From contig KN880527.1 in NCBI GenBank assembly GCA_000934385.1, forward strand, positions 1 through 64,000: DNA of 64,000 nucleotides, in the 5' to 3' direction. Of this stretch, positions 46,892 through 58,405 are shown piece after piece; position 1 is the first letter of the stretch; each line of letters begins with the position of its first letter. Source of the stretch: Cylindrobasidium torrendii FP15055 ss-10 (lineage: Eukaryota; Basidiomycota; Agaricomycetes; Agaricales; Physalacriaceae). The notes under the pieces are model-generated. The model made no database searches, was not told where the DNA came from, and saw only the letters and a list, made by a program, of their open reading frames with translations. A program made the translations under genes and the position numbers.

Positions 46892-47050
46892 AACCATGCC
46901 GATGTCGGGAAGATAAAGTACTACTCACTTTTGCGACTCTTGCTCGCGCAGCAGGCCTTCAAGTGATTTACAACCGTTTATTCCATAATTGTGATACAGT
47001 AAGAAAGATTCCAGCCATAATTTAACTGTCCATGCACGACGAGATCATGT

Positions 47051-47338
47051 TCAGTGCGCTCCCGCCAGATTTCTTTGGGCTGCCAATGCTTGCTGCTGGA
47101 GGTAGGAGAATTGCGACCAGTTGGGCATAAATTTGGGGTGCAAACTGAGAGAAAATTCAGTACAGGTTAGTAGGATATCGAATACCACGTACTTTGGGTT
47201 ATGTGTCATGACAAAGGTAGCGAAGCCGGCTTGAACGCTGCACCAGAGAAGGATGGTCTGTGGGTCCAAGTCAGTTGTGTGTCCAATCAAAGCGATCGAA
47301 AGGCGTACGTTGCGACGAGCTAACCAAGTGTAGTACAT
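47051..47338 (-). CDS. 62-residue one-helix protein, left copy
   Basis: Three short exons: 47309-47338 encodes MYYTWLARRN; then TILLWCSVQAGFATFVMTHN, a likely membrane helix; then a polar tail (LHPKFMPNWSQFSYLQQQ) ending QRNLAGAH. Total 62 residues. The splice sites GTACGC and GTACGT are intact. It differs from the right copy at about four residues (NL for SL, Q for R, A for T, N for T). The size, the short basic start before the helix and the lack of a longer domain resemble small mitochondrial inner-membrane subunits, but I could not match it to one. The gene is convergent with 46133-46891. Confidence 0.75.
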   Translation of the reverse strand: MYYTWLARRNVRLSIALIGHTTDLDPQTILLWCSVQAGFATFVMTHNPKYVVFDILLTCTEFSLSLHPKFMPNWSQFSYLQQQALAAQRNLAGAH

Positions 47339-47748
47339 CTTTGTAGTGGTGTTTGGATGTGGTGGGTAGCGTTTACTAGTAAGTGTGAGTTTGGTGTGTG
47401 GATTTGAGTGACGAACATACACCCCGCACCCCCAGAGTTATATACCAATCCATCTTCGACTCCAGACCTTCGTGCAGGCTCCGTCAATTTTCGTGCGCCC
47501 GTACTGGGCCCAGTGGCGTTGGTGGGTCCAGGCCTAGCACCGATCGAGGCAACTTCGAGGCCGGCGCGTCAGCGTCCCGGGAATGAGATAGACAATTTCG
47601 GGACGGAGTGAACGAAGTCTGGGCTATGGATAGAGTCGGATGTGTACAGGTATATAAGGATGTCGGCGTTGGTGTATATTCTTTACTCACATCCACGCAC
47701 CAAACTCACACTCAAACACTACCCACCACATTCAACACCACTACAAAG

Positions 47749-48037
47749 ATGTACTACACTTGGTTAGCTCGTCGCAACGTACGTCTTTCGATCGCTTCGA
47801 CATGGACACACAACTGACTTGGACCCACAGACCATCCTTCTCTGGTGCAGCGTCCAAGCCGGCTTCGCTACCTTTGTCATGACACATAACCCAAGGTACG
47901 TGGTCTTCGATATCCTACTAACCTGTACTGATTTTTCTCTCAGTTTGCACCCCAAATTTATGCCCAACTGGTCGCAATTCTCCTACCTCCGGCAGCAAGC
48001 ATTGGCAACCCAAAGAACTCTGGCGGGAGCGCACTGA
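47749..48037 (+). CDS. 62-residue one-helix protein, right copy
   Basis: Exons 47749-47778, 47831-47895 and 47944-48037 give 62 residues, with GTACGT donors at both introns. The sequence is MYYTWLARRN, a hydrophobic helix TILLWCSVQAGFATFVMTH, and a polar tail ending QRTLAGAH. It is a near-identical mirror copy of 47051-47338. A TATATAA element lies about 100 bases upstream. Both copies keep open frames and splice sites while introns and leaders have drifted, which suggests both are still under selection or that the duplication is recent. The function is unknown. A small membrane subunit is the simplest guess. Confidence 0.75.
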
Positions 48038-48120
48038 ACATACTCTCGTCGTGCATGGACAGTTAACTTATTGCTGGGATCTTTCTTACTGTATCATAAT
48101 CATGGAATAAACGGTTGTAC

Positions 48121-48580
48121 TTGAATTGCTTCTGGAGCGATGATAGAGCTCGAGACTGGCCAAAAATCAAAGCCTCCAACCAGTAGCACAGCGCTCAAGC
48201 GCTCACATGCGCTCACATTTGAACTGCATACTTACTTACTTTGTAAATGTCCGCGTGTCTTCGCTCACTTCGAGTTTTTTTCAGGCCCAACGCAAGCATG
48301 ATGTTTATGAATTTCCATGTTGTGCTACTACTCTACAACGCGAGGTTCTAACTAAGATAAACCGTATCTACATTAAGCAAATGCAAGGGGTAAGTTTGTG
48401 TGAGTATGTGAGTTTGTGTGTGCATGCAAGCAGATCCCGCGACGGGATATGTATGAATGGAGTGAATGAGTAGGTACGCGTAGAAAAAAAAGGGTGAGCC
48501 CAAAAACCAATAAGTGAATGCCTCAGAGATGTGCAATAAGACAGCGGCGAAAGCTACGACGAGGGGAAGAAAGGGAGAGA
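48121..48580. other. Intergenic
   Basis: No gene is seen. A GT-rich stretch (about 48390-48430) lies downstream of the RPO41 stop. Confidence 0.6.
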
Positions 48581-51500
48581 TCACGAGAAGAAATACTGCG
48601 ACGCCTTGATCGCCTCCACCCTGAAGTCACCCTTCTGCGGTACAGGCGGGAACAAGTCCTTGAGAGCCACGAACTTGCCGACATCGCCCCCAAGCGTCAT
48701 GATCCTGGCCTTCTGCGCGCCCGTCTTCTTGCTACTCTTCTTCGGCTTCTTCTTTTCCTCAAGAGGTTCGCCTTCCAAGTCCTCGTGTTCATCGAGTCCT
48801 GGTTCCAAATCCTCGTCGACTTCGAGATCAAGCTCCAAAGCAAGCTCAGTAGCAATTGCCTTCCGGTCCGCCGCCGTCGTCTTCATCTCCATCAGGGTCG
48901 GCTTCGTTCCGTTCAACACCAAGTCTGGTCCATCCCAGCGAATTTCTACGCCTGTCTCCGCCAGCGCCCTCACCAAGCTACGCTTCCTCAGGTGAACCAA
49001 AGGCACCTTGTAGCCCTCGTACCGCTCAGCAAACTCGTGACGAAGCTTGCCTAGAACGTCAGAAGAGTGGAGCGCAATGAAAGTGTCGCGGATGATGACC
49101 GAAAGTTCATCGATAGTCGAGGCGTGTGTCCAGTACGAATCGTGGACGGCGGCGAAGGTAAGCTTCTGCGTTTGGCATTCAAGCGCAGAGAGCATCATAT
49201 GTGTTGCGTCCAGGCTGTGGACAAAGTTGGGCGGGAACGCAGATGCTTGCTTGGTCATGTTCACTACAGACGATTATGTCAATGTCATAGAGTTAGAGTC
49301 GGAGGGGCTGCACATACCCTCGTGCATAGCGTGCGGGTCAGTGATGAACACCGTCTGGAGTTTAGTAAGCACTTGTCGCTTCTTCGTCTTGCGGTATGGT
49401 TGAACGACAGGAAGTCCAAGCGGTGTCGTCCACACAACAGAGGTGAGCTGCTCCTTGCGGAGACTGTCAAGCGGGAGGAAGGTCTTGGTGCGCTTGTTCG
49501 AGTCGTTGTACTCCTTGAGAGCTTCATCTAGACGCTGCTCCGGGATCGCATGCGAAATAATGCGCGCGCAAGTCGTGAGCCAGTTTTGGATGGCTGTTGC
49601 ACCACTAAAGAGATCACCTATGCAGTTCAGGACCTGCGGAAATATTCAGAAGATGCCCAACACGGTCGCAGAATACTTACCGTCCTTGCGAGGTAACTGC
49701 TCATCTCCCAGTGGTTTGCATCCGCGAAGTGGTCCATCGCACGAATCTGCTTCTCGATTTGCTCGCGAGCACCGACATACGTAACGCCATAGACAGTCGT
49801 CATCACTGTCTGCTTGACCATCTTTCTGGAAACCCTGTTCTGCAAGATTTCCGCTGGGGCAACGCCCTTCTTGACATCTTGCTCGATAACCTTCTCAACC
49901 ATATTTGCGACATAGGTGTACACATCCGAAGGACGATCCGCGGCCGAGAGGTTGACCTGGGCAGCACCGCGAGAGTCACCACCCAGGGCGGCGTAGTGCT
50001 GGAGACCGTTGCAAGTACCATCCTGATGAACCGGTTGAGAAGACATGAACGCGTATGGGTCGGGGGAGGTCAGGGCATCGTGCAGTTCGAAGCAGGTCGC
50101 AAGACACTGCCAAGGGTCGTCTGCGTGTTTCCACCATCCACTGCCTTCGAGTGGCTTTGTTGCGCTGTCGAAGATGTGCTCGAGGTTGTCGTCCACAAAC
50201 TTCACGCGGCCATCGAAAGGAGCCTTGTCATATCCGTACAAGTTGGCCAAATGGATCTTGAGCCAGCGAAGTCCACGTTCGCCCAAGGGCTTAGCGTCCG
50301 CGAACTTCATCAAACCACGAGAGAGGTCGTCACCCATATGATTGAGATGGGGTGGAACGGGATATGCGCGGCCACGGAAGTCCAAATTGTGAGGTTGGTA
50401 GAAGCGGTCACCCAGGAACTATCGCAGAGATTAGCGCATTTGAGGAATAGAACACTGCTTGACGCACCGAACGAGCAATCTCTATCTTGTAGTTGACATT
50501 ACAACGCTTAGAGTGGTTGTTGCCTTTTTCCTGCACCCAAGTCCTTTGCTTCAATACATGATCCATTTTCTGCCTCATCGAAGCGTTCTCTGGAAGAGTA
50601 GGCTCTGGTTGAGCAAATACTGCAGGTGGGAGCTTGCCCAATTCCTCGCCTGAGTTCCAGACTTGCAATACGACATCGAAGACCTTGCGGTTGATCACCC
50701 ACGGGGTCGCACCCAGCACGTCCATTCCAGCATAGATGAGCTCGAGGTTCCCGAGAGCGGACGCACGGCGCATGTAACTTGCCTGCTCCAGAGATTCCTT
50801 GTAGCGCATTGCAGATGCTGGAGCCAGGGTAAGCCTTCAACGAATCCGGATTACAGGGAGTACTCACTCCGATTGTAGAAGTAACCACCAGTCTCGGGAC
50901 CAACCCATGGCTGAGGAGGGACGAGCATGGGGAGATGACGCGGGTGAATAAGCGCAGGCTTGTCGCTTTGTAGGGCCTCGGAAAGCATGTCGTTCAGACG
51001 AACCGTGCCGAGCTTGAATCCACGAGTGTACTCATAGGAATGGTAGAAGGCCGGTTGTTCCTGCTCGCTGCAAATAACCCTGTCAATGAAGGCGCCAAAG
51101 CCAAATATGGTGGACATACACTTGATTGCCATCCTTGTCCGTTGCGGTACGAACGACCTTGGCAACATCCATGAGAGCATCGACAAGGAATCCACCGATT
51201 TGCACGCGAGTAGTCTGAATCCAAGGCGAGGTCCAGCCCTCATTGTCCGACATGTGTCTTGCTGCCATGATGCGCCGTTCGAGCAGGTTCGTGTATCCAA
51301 GGCGGGAAAAATATCCAGGTTCAATCGTTGTGTGTTTGAGGGATGGGACGTTGATGTTATTTTTCCTACACATCTGCGCCTTGTATTCGGTCTCGATGGC
51401 ACGGCCAATGTGAACGAGTAGCCGGGTCGTCTTGATCCCTTCTTCCAAGCCGTTAGCGCCTGGATTCGCACCCATGTTGATAATCTCGATGATGGTAATT

Positions 51501-52855
51501 AGCGACAGGCGCGCGGGAGAAACGAGCGTGAGGTAGTGTCCGATGGGGGAGGTAATGCCATGTTTGCGAAGGTTCGCGCTGAGCCCAGTCTGTTCCGCAA
51601 GCAAGACTTTCTGTATCTCGATGTCCAATTTCGCAGCCAGCTTGCCATGCCAATCCCACATCCACGAGCGGACCTTGCTGTCATGACCAGTGGTGATACC
51701 GAGCCCGTCCAAGTTCTCTTTCTCGTGCGTAAGACGAGCCTGTGCGACGTCATAAACGGATTCCTCCAGCATTTTCTGCCGTGCGGCGACGTCGTTGGGA
51801 AGCACACGACGGGCAAAGTTCATGCGTGCCAAGTGTTGCCGCACGTTGTCGATGTTAAAAGGAATTTCTTGGGTGACTTGGTCGCCAGACGCAGATTTCT
51901 AAGGAATTGGTTGGGACACTATATAACAGGAGAGCAGCATACGCACTTTGACCACATTCTTGTACACAGGTATAGCCTCAGGTATCGTGTCCAGTAAATC
52001 CGTCCGTCCGATATGTTCTGCTTGGCCGAGGGCCTCGACGATGCGCGGGAGGCGCAGTTGAATAGCGGCACGGGAAAGAAGCTCGAGGATGGCGGTGACC
52101 TCTTCCGAGTCGTTGAAAGCCTGGTTGGTAATGACGGTAGCCACGTCTATCTCGAGTTCCGCAATCTTGGAGACAATATCGTTGTATGTCGTTTGGATGT
52201 AGGGCTCGATGTCCGAGGGGACACGATGAAGTGCAGCGAGCGCTAGCGCTAAGGTGGAAGCATTTGGCGCGACGCCCTCGTCGCCGTGCGAAATAGCCTC
52301 GAACAGTGACCAGAACTCCCCGAACCAGAAACTAGCGTTCGCCGCCTCTCGTGTTGTCGCCATTTCCAAATATGCTCCTAGGAACGAGTTGTAAACCGGT
52401 ATTTCGAGCAAACTGTTTCGGTCGGGGCGGTCGCGGAGCGCCTGGAATATGCCTTGCGCGCGCTGCACGTCGTAGCAGTTGTGCAAGCAGGCGTCCAGGA
52501 TGGCTAATAAGTCTTGTGTTTCCGAGTTCCCGTACCACTCCCTGTTCAACTCCGAAGGGCTATCATCTGGGCGCAGCGCTGGAAGGAAGGTGTACTCCCG
52601 CGGTTGGCGCAAGAATCCTGCCATGGGCGACTTCAAATAGGCTTCAGGCGAAATAGGCGCCGGGGCGGTGGCCAGTGCCGGCGACGCAGCCGTTTTGGAA
52701 GGGGTAGAGTACAGTCGTGAGGGTCCTGGGTTCGACGGGCCCGCCGTGGGTTGTCGCGAGCGCACTCGTTTTGGTGTTGCTACCGCCGAGGACGAACGGG
52801 CCGACGCCAACAAAGTCGTCCCCGCCCGCTTCGAGGCCGCCCGACTGAATAGCAT
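48581..52855 (-). CDS. RPO41: Mitochondrial DNA-directed RNA polymerase
   Basis: Seven exons (51947-52855, 51120-51898, 50868-51079, 50468-50817, 49681-50418, 49318-49633, 48581-49263) total 3987 bases, 1328 residues, close to yeast Rpo41 (1351). The start at 52855 gives an Arg/Ser/Ala-rich mitochondrial presequence (MLFSRAASKRAGTTLLASAR). An N-terminal helical PPR-like region follows. The T7-type polymerase core carries LDFRGRAYPVPPHLNHMGDD, motif A around VHQDGTCNGLQHYAALGGD, motif B with SRKMVKQTVMTTVYGVT, and motif C AAVHDSYWTH, with the catalytic Asp residues in A and C. Near the C-terminus there is a charged insert (ELDLEVDEDLEPGLDEHEDL, then KKKPKKSSKK), longer than in yeast. The enzyme transcribes the mitochondrial genome and makes replication primers. 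All seven splice joins keep phase. Confidence 0.97.
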
Positions 52856-53411
52856 AATGCGACGCTGATGGAAGTTCGGAACTGGCGCAATCCTGCGACT
52901 ACCATTTTTTCGGGATGGACCCCACGTGATGATCTGGCCCCGGATCCAATAAGTAGCTGTGTGGCGCTCGCAGATGACGTCGAACATTCCTGTTCGCGAT
53001 CATCCTGGATGCTGAAGGCCTGATGAGTGGCACAAGAGCTGCATCCTGAGAGAAAGGCTCCAGTAGATAAATTTCTTCAAATTATAACGGTTCTGCTGGA
53101 CCCCGTTGGAGCGGCATTGCGTATCTATAACATTGTATGTATAATGCAAACGCAGCTACCTATCGGTAAATTTGAGATATCGATTCCAAAAATGCGAAAG
53201 GCATAATGGGGCGACAAATATGGCGTGTATTTGAGTGAAACGTAAGAGCAAAATTCCATGTACATGTACAAATTCAAGATATCCTATAGCGTGTACAACA
53301 GTTCGCAGTCCGATTCAGATTCAGAATGTCTGCATAGTTCAAGTCCGTCGAGTAGTGTCCAATGTCCGGATCACAGCACCGATTATTTGCGCACTGTATC
53401 AAAACCGAGTT
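52856..53411. other. Intergenic
   Basis: No gene is seen between the RPO41 start and the stop of the C2H2 gene. Confidence 0.6.
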
Positions 53412-54243
53412 TCATACACCGGGCGCGGGGGCGCATTTCTTCTCGTGCCTTCCCACAGACGGAGAGTCTGCGAAGAGTTTGCCACAAAAACGGCACCTCA
53501 GCGGTATCCCTGAATGCTTGTCGCGGATATGGCCTGTGAAGAAGAGTACATCAGCTTTTGTTGAGTAGAGAATTGCTGCCTTAGAGAGACAGGGCGGTAG
53601 AAAAAACATACGTGTGCGAGCACCTTTGGTGGTAAACCCAGTATGGAATGCTTTACACTCTACGTGTTGACAGAAAAACTGCTTGTCCATACTCATGCTT
53701 GCTGCTCTCGCGGGTTGTTGAGGATACGGGGTGTTCTGGCGAATGAGCGAGGCACTTGCAGCGTCGGAGACCGTGTGGCTGCCTGAGTCCCCGAAGAGAA
53801 GAGTCGAATGGATTGGCGAAGAAAAGGCAGAATAATAATTGTTGGCAGAGTATTGAGGATGCTGAGGGTGAAAAACACTATATCCAGGGCTCAATGAGTC
53901 GTGGCCACCGTCAACTGCGCGCGCGCTGATGGAACTTTGCGGAGCCAAATGAATTGGATCAGAAGCTAGTAGCAATGATTAAATCTTAGATTGTCTTCTC
54001 TAGATGCTTGTGCGTACCTTGCATGTAAGAAATCTGCGAATGTAAATGTGGCGCGTATCCAGTGTAGTTGAGAGGTGATCCATACTCGTTGCTCTTATAC
54101 GTGTCTCCGGGTTGACCTGTATACTTGGTACCTAGTTGTCCTCCTGGCCGAGCGGGAAGCCGATGCTGGCGTGTTGGAGTATGTGACCAAGTCGGAGTGC
54201 TAGTTGCACGGTTGTGAGTTGCGCCGTTCCGGGAGTTGTCCAT
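53412..54243 (-). CDS. C2H2 zinc-finger protein with two fingers
   Basis: Three exons (54018-54243, 53612-53965, 53412-53533) give 233 residues. The first 160 residues are polar and Ser/Tyr/Pro/Gln-rich. Two fingers follow. The first, FCQHVECKAFHTGFTTKGA, continues after the intron with RHIRDKH (C-x4-C...H-x4-H). The second is CRFCGKLFADSPSVGRHEKKC, a C2HC variant. The tail APAPGV is short. A nuclear DNA-binding role is expected; the target is unknown. The GTATGT donor at 53611 lies inside the first finger, as in the C2H2 gene at 18724. I chose the ATG at 54243 (MDNSRNG). An in-frame ATG at 54366 would add 41 residues. Confidence 0.75.
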
Positions 54244-55974
54244 TGGAGGTTGAGGCTCTGAGAAATCATCCTTGCTACTCGAAACTCCAGTCTTTAAAGC
54301 TCTGAGATGCCGGAGCCAGTACAATTCACTGACGCATTCTATACCAAGTTCTCCGACGATAAACACGAACCCTGTCCTAGCATGAAGCCCGGGGGCTCCG
54401 ATTCCAGGGGACGATTTGTGTTCAATTCAACGAGAACGCTAATGGCGCTTGTGGGCAAGGCCGTCATGTACCTGTGCAGCTCGAAACAATGTCCATCCAC
54501 TACATCCAAGCGGGCCGACCGGTCAAATCCTGCGGCGCTCGCAATGTACTAGCTATCCACGGTTGATGCCGCAGCACTTACCTTCGCCTGCATACGGTAA
54601 GTAAGACGAAAGCTCCTTGAAGAGTCCGTCTATTCCATTTCAGCTGAGTCATCGACCGTCGGCCAGGAACTTTGTTTGGATGAATCAATCGCGAATCCTT
54701 GTCTCCCTTCCTCAACACAGGTATACGCATGGGCATGGACTCACACCCTTTGCCCGTTTGCCGTTCGAGGGACCATCTATGTATGCATTACAACCAGACA
54801 ACACATAACCTCGCGCCGACACCCCAGGGATGTTGCACGAAGCTCGGCCAGACCAAAATTCGCCTGGTAGACTTGCGGATACGGTGGAACACCTTCTGTA
54901 CTTCCGGTGAGACGAGGTGCGCTCGAGATCGACGTTTTGAAAATTATTGCCCAGCCAAGAGGCTGAGCAACTGCAGCATCGCATTGTTCGAAATTCGACA
55001 ATGACGAATAAGTTCGATGACGTAGACTTAACCGTATTACTGTATTAGGCGCTTAGGTTCAATCTTGAGTTTAGCGCCGATTAGAGGCCGGTGGAATCTC
55101 AATGCTATTAGAAGAACAGTGATGATGCTTAGCGCAGATTAGTGTATGAACTACCAGCACCAGCTAAGGATGAGTGTGGGCTCAAACATTTGTATCGCTT
55201 AATTTACCCTCGCACTATCCGTGATCTTTTCTCCTACCCAACGAGCTGGTAAGAATGAATCGACGCCTATCTTATCTTGAGCAAAGTATAACGGAGTGCA
55301 TGCATATCTCGTGATCGACGTGACCCACAGTGGCCCCAGATCACAAAATTCAGCAGGCGGAGTCTTTCCAGAGCCTCCGGGCTTTCCCTTTACTTGGACC
55401 GATGAATCCGCCGGAATGCCGCAAGAGCTCCGTCAGCTCCGGAACTGTGATGCCACCCACATGTCTGTCCGTCTGTGTATGTGCTAATAGCAGCTGCGCT
55501 GATAGAAAAGGACACAAAAGAATCGGGAGAAGATCTTGGATCAACGTGGACTCTCGTGCACCGACCTTATCCATCGTTAAACTACTCTCTTTCTTGGCAC
55601 ACACCTCATCAACTTCTCCCTTTGTATTAGCTTTATATGAGCTGTATTAAAGATAAACCTAGCCCACAGCCCAATGGCATGTTCGTAACTTGCTATAAAC
55701 GGATCAACGTCCATCGCATTCCCTTCATCCAAATGAGGAAGGACACTGAAACGTAAGAGGTGGCGTCCTGAGCAAAATCACTTCCTGTATGCTCCTCAAG
55801 GAAGTCCCTATAGCCGCTTAGTAAGTTAAAAGTCAACAGAATCGTTTCGGCGTATTACATGTGTGCATTTGCGCAGCAGAGATATGTCAGTGACAGCTAT
55901 TAACGAAAGCAGCCCGACCGCTGTAGGTGATAGAATATGACGATAAAAGACCCATACCATCCTTCAAAAAAAAA
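54244..55974. other. Gene-free interval
   Basis: No supportable gene in 1.7 kb. Short frames overlap on both strands without motifs. Confidence 0.5.
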
Positions 55975-56897
55975 TCAAACATGAGCCTCCAGCACATGGT
56001 CCTTCACTCGCTCAGCATTCGCCGCCCCAAATCCACACAGAGCGAACGGACATCCGAACGCAAGCTTCGACACATGCTCGGCTTCTTTGTGATCCAGGAG
56101 CTCAGAGAGAGTGAAGAAGCTCCCATCACAGTCACGGTATGCGCAGGAAAAGGGGAGTTTACACGTCGCTACCGGCTCTGATTTCAATCGAGGAGGTGCC
56201 CGTGGCGACGTAGAGACGTTGCTTGCTGCAGTCGCAGGCTTCAACACGTCGAGTGGAGGGTACTTGAGCTCTGGCTTAACCGGCGCTGATACGGGAAAAG
56301 CTAACTGACCCATAGGAAACGGTGACTGGTTGGGCACCTCGCCAGAAGGTTTCCTCCGTGTATTGTGGTGATGCACTACCAACGGAGGCGCCTGTCATAA
56401 ATAAGTAAAACTGGAAGTATTCCAACTTATGAACTTTCCTTCATCAGCAAGTCCTCTGCGGTTTCGACCCAAGGGCCATGGCGCTCGCCAAGTCGAATGT
56501 CGCGAGACTGGTAATGTCGGCCACGATCCTGCGCATGATTGTATCCCGGTCGGTCATGGCGCTTCATATGACGCTTGAGTGCGCTATTGTGCCGGGCAAC
56601 GTATTCGCAGCCTGGGTAAGCGCAAGGATAGGGTCGTTCACCGGTGTGGCGCCGGTCATGCGATTGAATATTCCCCTCCTGTCCGCCTGCAAAGTCGCAG
56701 CCCTTGTACGGGCAGACGAACGCCTTGACTCCTGGAGCCTTGTGTATTCGCTGGTGCACCATGAGGCCTCGCCGGTTGAAGCCCTCACTCCCGCACTGAC
56801 CACAGCGGAAAACAGTAGGAAGGCTCTCTTCCGACTCGTCCATACTGGCTTTCGAACACAATGAGTTGTCGTACCAAAAACCAAGGTCAAGGCACAC
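55975..56897 (-). CDS. C2H2 zinc-finger transcription factor, five fingers
   Basis: Exon 56435-56897 holds three fingers: CGQCGSEGFNRRGLMVH..., CPYKGCDFAGGQEGNIQSH... and CAYPGCEYVARHNSALKRH.... Fingers 2 and 3 are joined by the classical TGERPYP linker. Exon 55975-56375 continues with a Pro-rich spacer and two more fingers, CAYRDCDGSFFTLSELLDH... and CPFALCGFGAANAERVKDH.... I join them through a GTTCAT donor at 56434 and a TAG acceptor at 56376, which restores frame (LLMKE-MHHHNTRR) for 287 residues. The donor is non-consensus, so two separate genes remain possible. The TGERPY linker and regular C-x4-C-x12-H-x3-H spacing strongly indicate sequence-specific DNA binding. The target is unknown. 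Confidence 0.75.
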
Positions 56898-57389
56898 ACG
56901 TCGTTTAGCGTCGCAGTGCAGTGCAGGCTGGATGCACTATTTTTCTCAAAGGTGGCCGTGAGAACGTGACGTGTTGGTTGGATGTCGGCAAAAGCCGAGA
57001 TTTTTTCTTTTGCTGTGCCGACACAGCACAGTCAAAGAATGTCACGACAATTTTCCTGGTAGCCCTTGCGAGGAATCACAAGCAAGTCGAAGCGCTACCG
57101 CGCGCAGGGCAACCGGGGATGAAGGAAGTGGTAGGAGGACGGAAAGGACCGATCGGATTCAGGTAACAAAGTCGGCGATATTACATAAGGCGCCTGTACC
57201 CACAAAGGCATCTTTGCTGACCATGCATGGACGTACCGAATTTTGAATACACTTGCGCCTCTGAGACCTCTGGATCCACATCTGAAGCCTCATTGACAGA
57301 CCTGAAAGTTGCGAAGTCGGACATATGTACGCGGCGTGCTACTCCAGGCTGTATCACACATGAAAAACATCACTTCGTACCAGAACCCT
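56898..57389. other. Intergenic
   Basis: No gene is seen. Confidence 0.55.
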
Positions 57390-58145
57390 CTATGCTACAG
57401 ACAAAACCGGTTCGAACCACCTCCATACCAAAATCTCTCCGTAGCTTGCGTCGTTTTCCCAGCTTAATTCCTGAGCGCATGCGCGTACAACAATGACTGA
57501 GCCCTCCCGTGCATCGTTCCAAAGCTCGTCGTCCCTTGCTATCTGCGGACCATCATGTTGCTGATAGTTGCCGACCGCTACAGGATTCCCATGCGTCCTG
57601 CGCCACCTCGTATTTCCGCTTGTATCCTTCGCCCAGACACTCTCGTTTCCGGTAATGTCTTTTGCTCCCCGAGAAAAATCTGGGCAAAAGGGGAATACAC
57701 CCCACTCAAACCAGCTATGGCAGATATCGGTGTGTGGGCTGACCCAGCCTTGGTCGTGTGAGATTGTAACGAGCCGTACCGCGGCAATTTGAGTGAGCGC
57801 CACGCGGTCAAGAGGGGGAGTCGAGAACCATACGCGAGATGCAACTGGTTCCTCGTCGTCGCAAGTGGCTTTTATGTATACATCATTGGTCGCGCGGTGG
57901 GTGCGCTGCCGATCCGGGACGACGATGAATGCGGCGTGGAAAATGAGGCGCACAAGTTCCACAGGAAGAGGTGGAACACGAAGTGATCCACGAAGTAGAG
58001 CGCGCCAGAGCTGGTGGTACAGCATGAACCTTTCTGATGACACGGCAGGGCGGATGAGGAGGGCGGAATCAAACATCATCGCAGGCGTCCTGAGGCAACC
58101 CTGTGCGATTGTCCTAGCCCCCGTATCATCCTTAATATCATCCAT
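57390..58145 (-). CDS. Uncharacterised SWFEWG-motif protein, paral. 2
   Basis: The single exon encodes 251 residues from the ATG at 58145. The frame stays open upstream, but similarity to 46133-46891 starts only near FMLYHQLWRALLRGS. Shared blocks are VELVRLIFHAAFIVVP, SRVWFSTPPL, AAVRLVTISHDQGW, DICHSWFEWGVFP, RWRRTHGNPVAVGNYQQHDG and GSVIVVRACAQELSWENDAS, ending VWRWFEPVLSVA, identical in ending pattern to paralogue 1. Length and order are conserved over the full protein, so both look functional. The family role is unknown. It lies about 10.5 kb from paralogue 1, in the opposite orientation, upstream of and antisense to the direction of a tRNA-Ala gene. Confidence 0.75.
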   Translation of the reverse strand: MDDIKDDTGARTIAQGCLRTPAMMFDSALLIRPAVSSERFMLYHQLWRALLRGSLRVPPLPVELVRLIFHAAFIVVPDRQRTHRATNDVYIKATCDDEEPVASRVWFSTPPLDRVALTQIAAVRLVTISHDQGWVSPHTDICHSWFEWGVFPFCPDFSRGAKDITGNESVWAKDTSGNTRWRRTHGNPVAVGNYQQHDGPQIARDDELWNDAREGSVIVVRACAQELSWENDASYGEILVWRWFEPVLSVA

Positions 58146-58333
58146 GACCTCCAATTGAGATTGATTTTGGATCTGGATCTGGAGACTATGGACTTCAAGT
58201 AGGGTTAGTGAGGGAGTGAGGGCAAGTTGGATCGAGGCCCCGCGCTCCCAATGGCACAGGTACGTGATCAAAGAGGGCTGAGGGATTCCATTGCCTGAGT
58301 TAATGTATTGAATGACTCGCGATCTGATTACAA

Positions 58334-58405
58334 GGGCGTTTAGCTCAGTGGTAGAGCGCCCGCTTCGCATGCGGGAGGTCCGGGTTTCGATCACCCGAGT
58401 GTCCA
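58334..58405 (+). tRNA. tRNA-Ala (CGC), copy 1
   Basis: The 72-base cloverleaf is complete. The acceptor stem GGGCGTT pairs with AGTGTCC and includes a G3-U70 pair, the alanine identity element. The D arm is GCTC...GAGC, the anticodon stem CCCGC/GCGGG with loop TTCGCAT (anticodon CGC, reading GCG), and the T arm CGGGT-TTCGATC-ACCCG. There is no intron. It is identical to the copy at 63416-63487. Confidence 0.95.

Larger units (their letters stand above)
46970..48120. repeat. Inverted duplication, arms of about 470 bp
   Basis: The left arm (about 46970-47450) and right arm (about 47650-48120) are reverse complements with high identity by eye. The match spans 3' flank, three exons, two introns, leader and a TATATA promoter element, with small indels in the leader. 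About 200 bases separate the arms. Each arm holds one 62-codon gene, transcribed outward from the centre, so both promoters lie in the middle of the structure. Confidence 0.9.
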
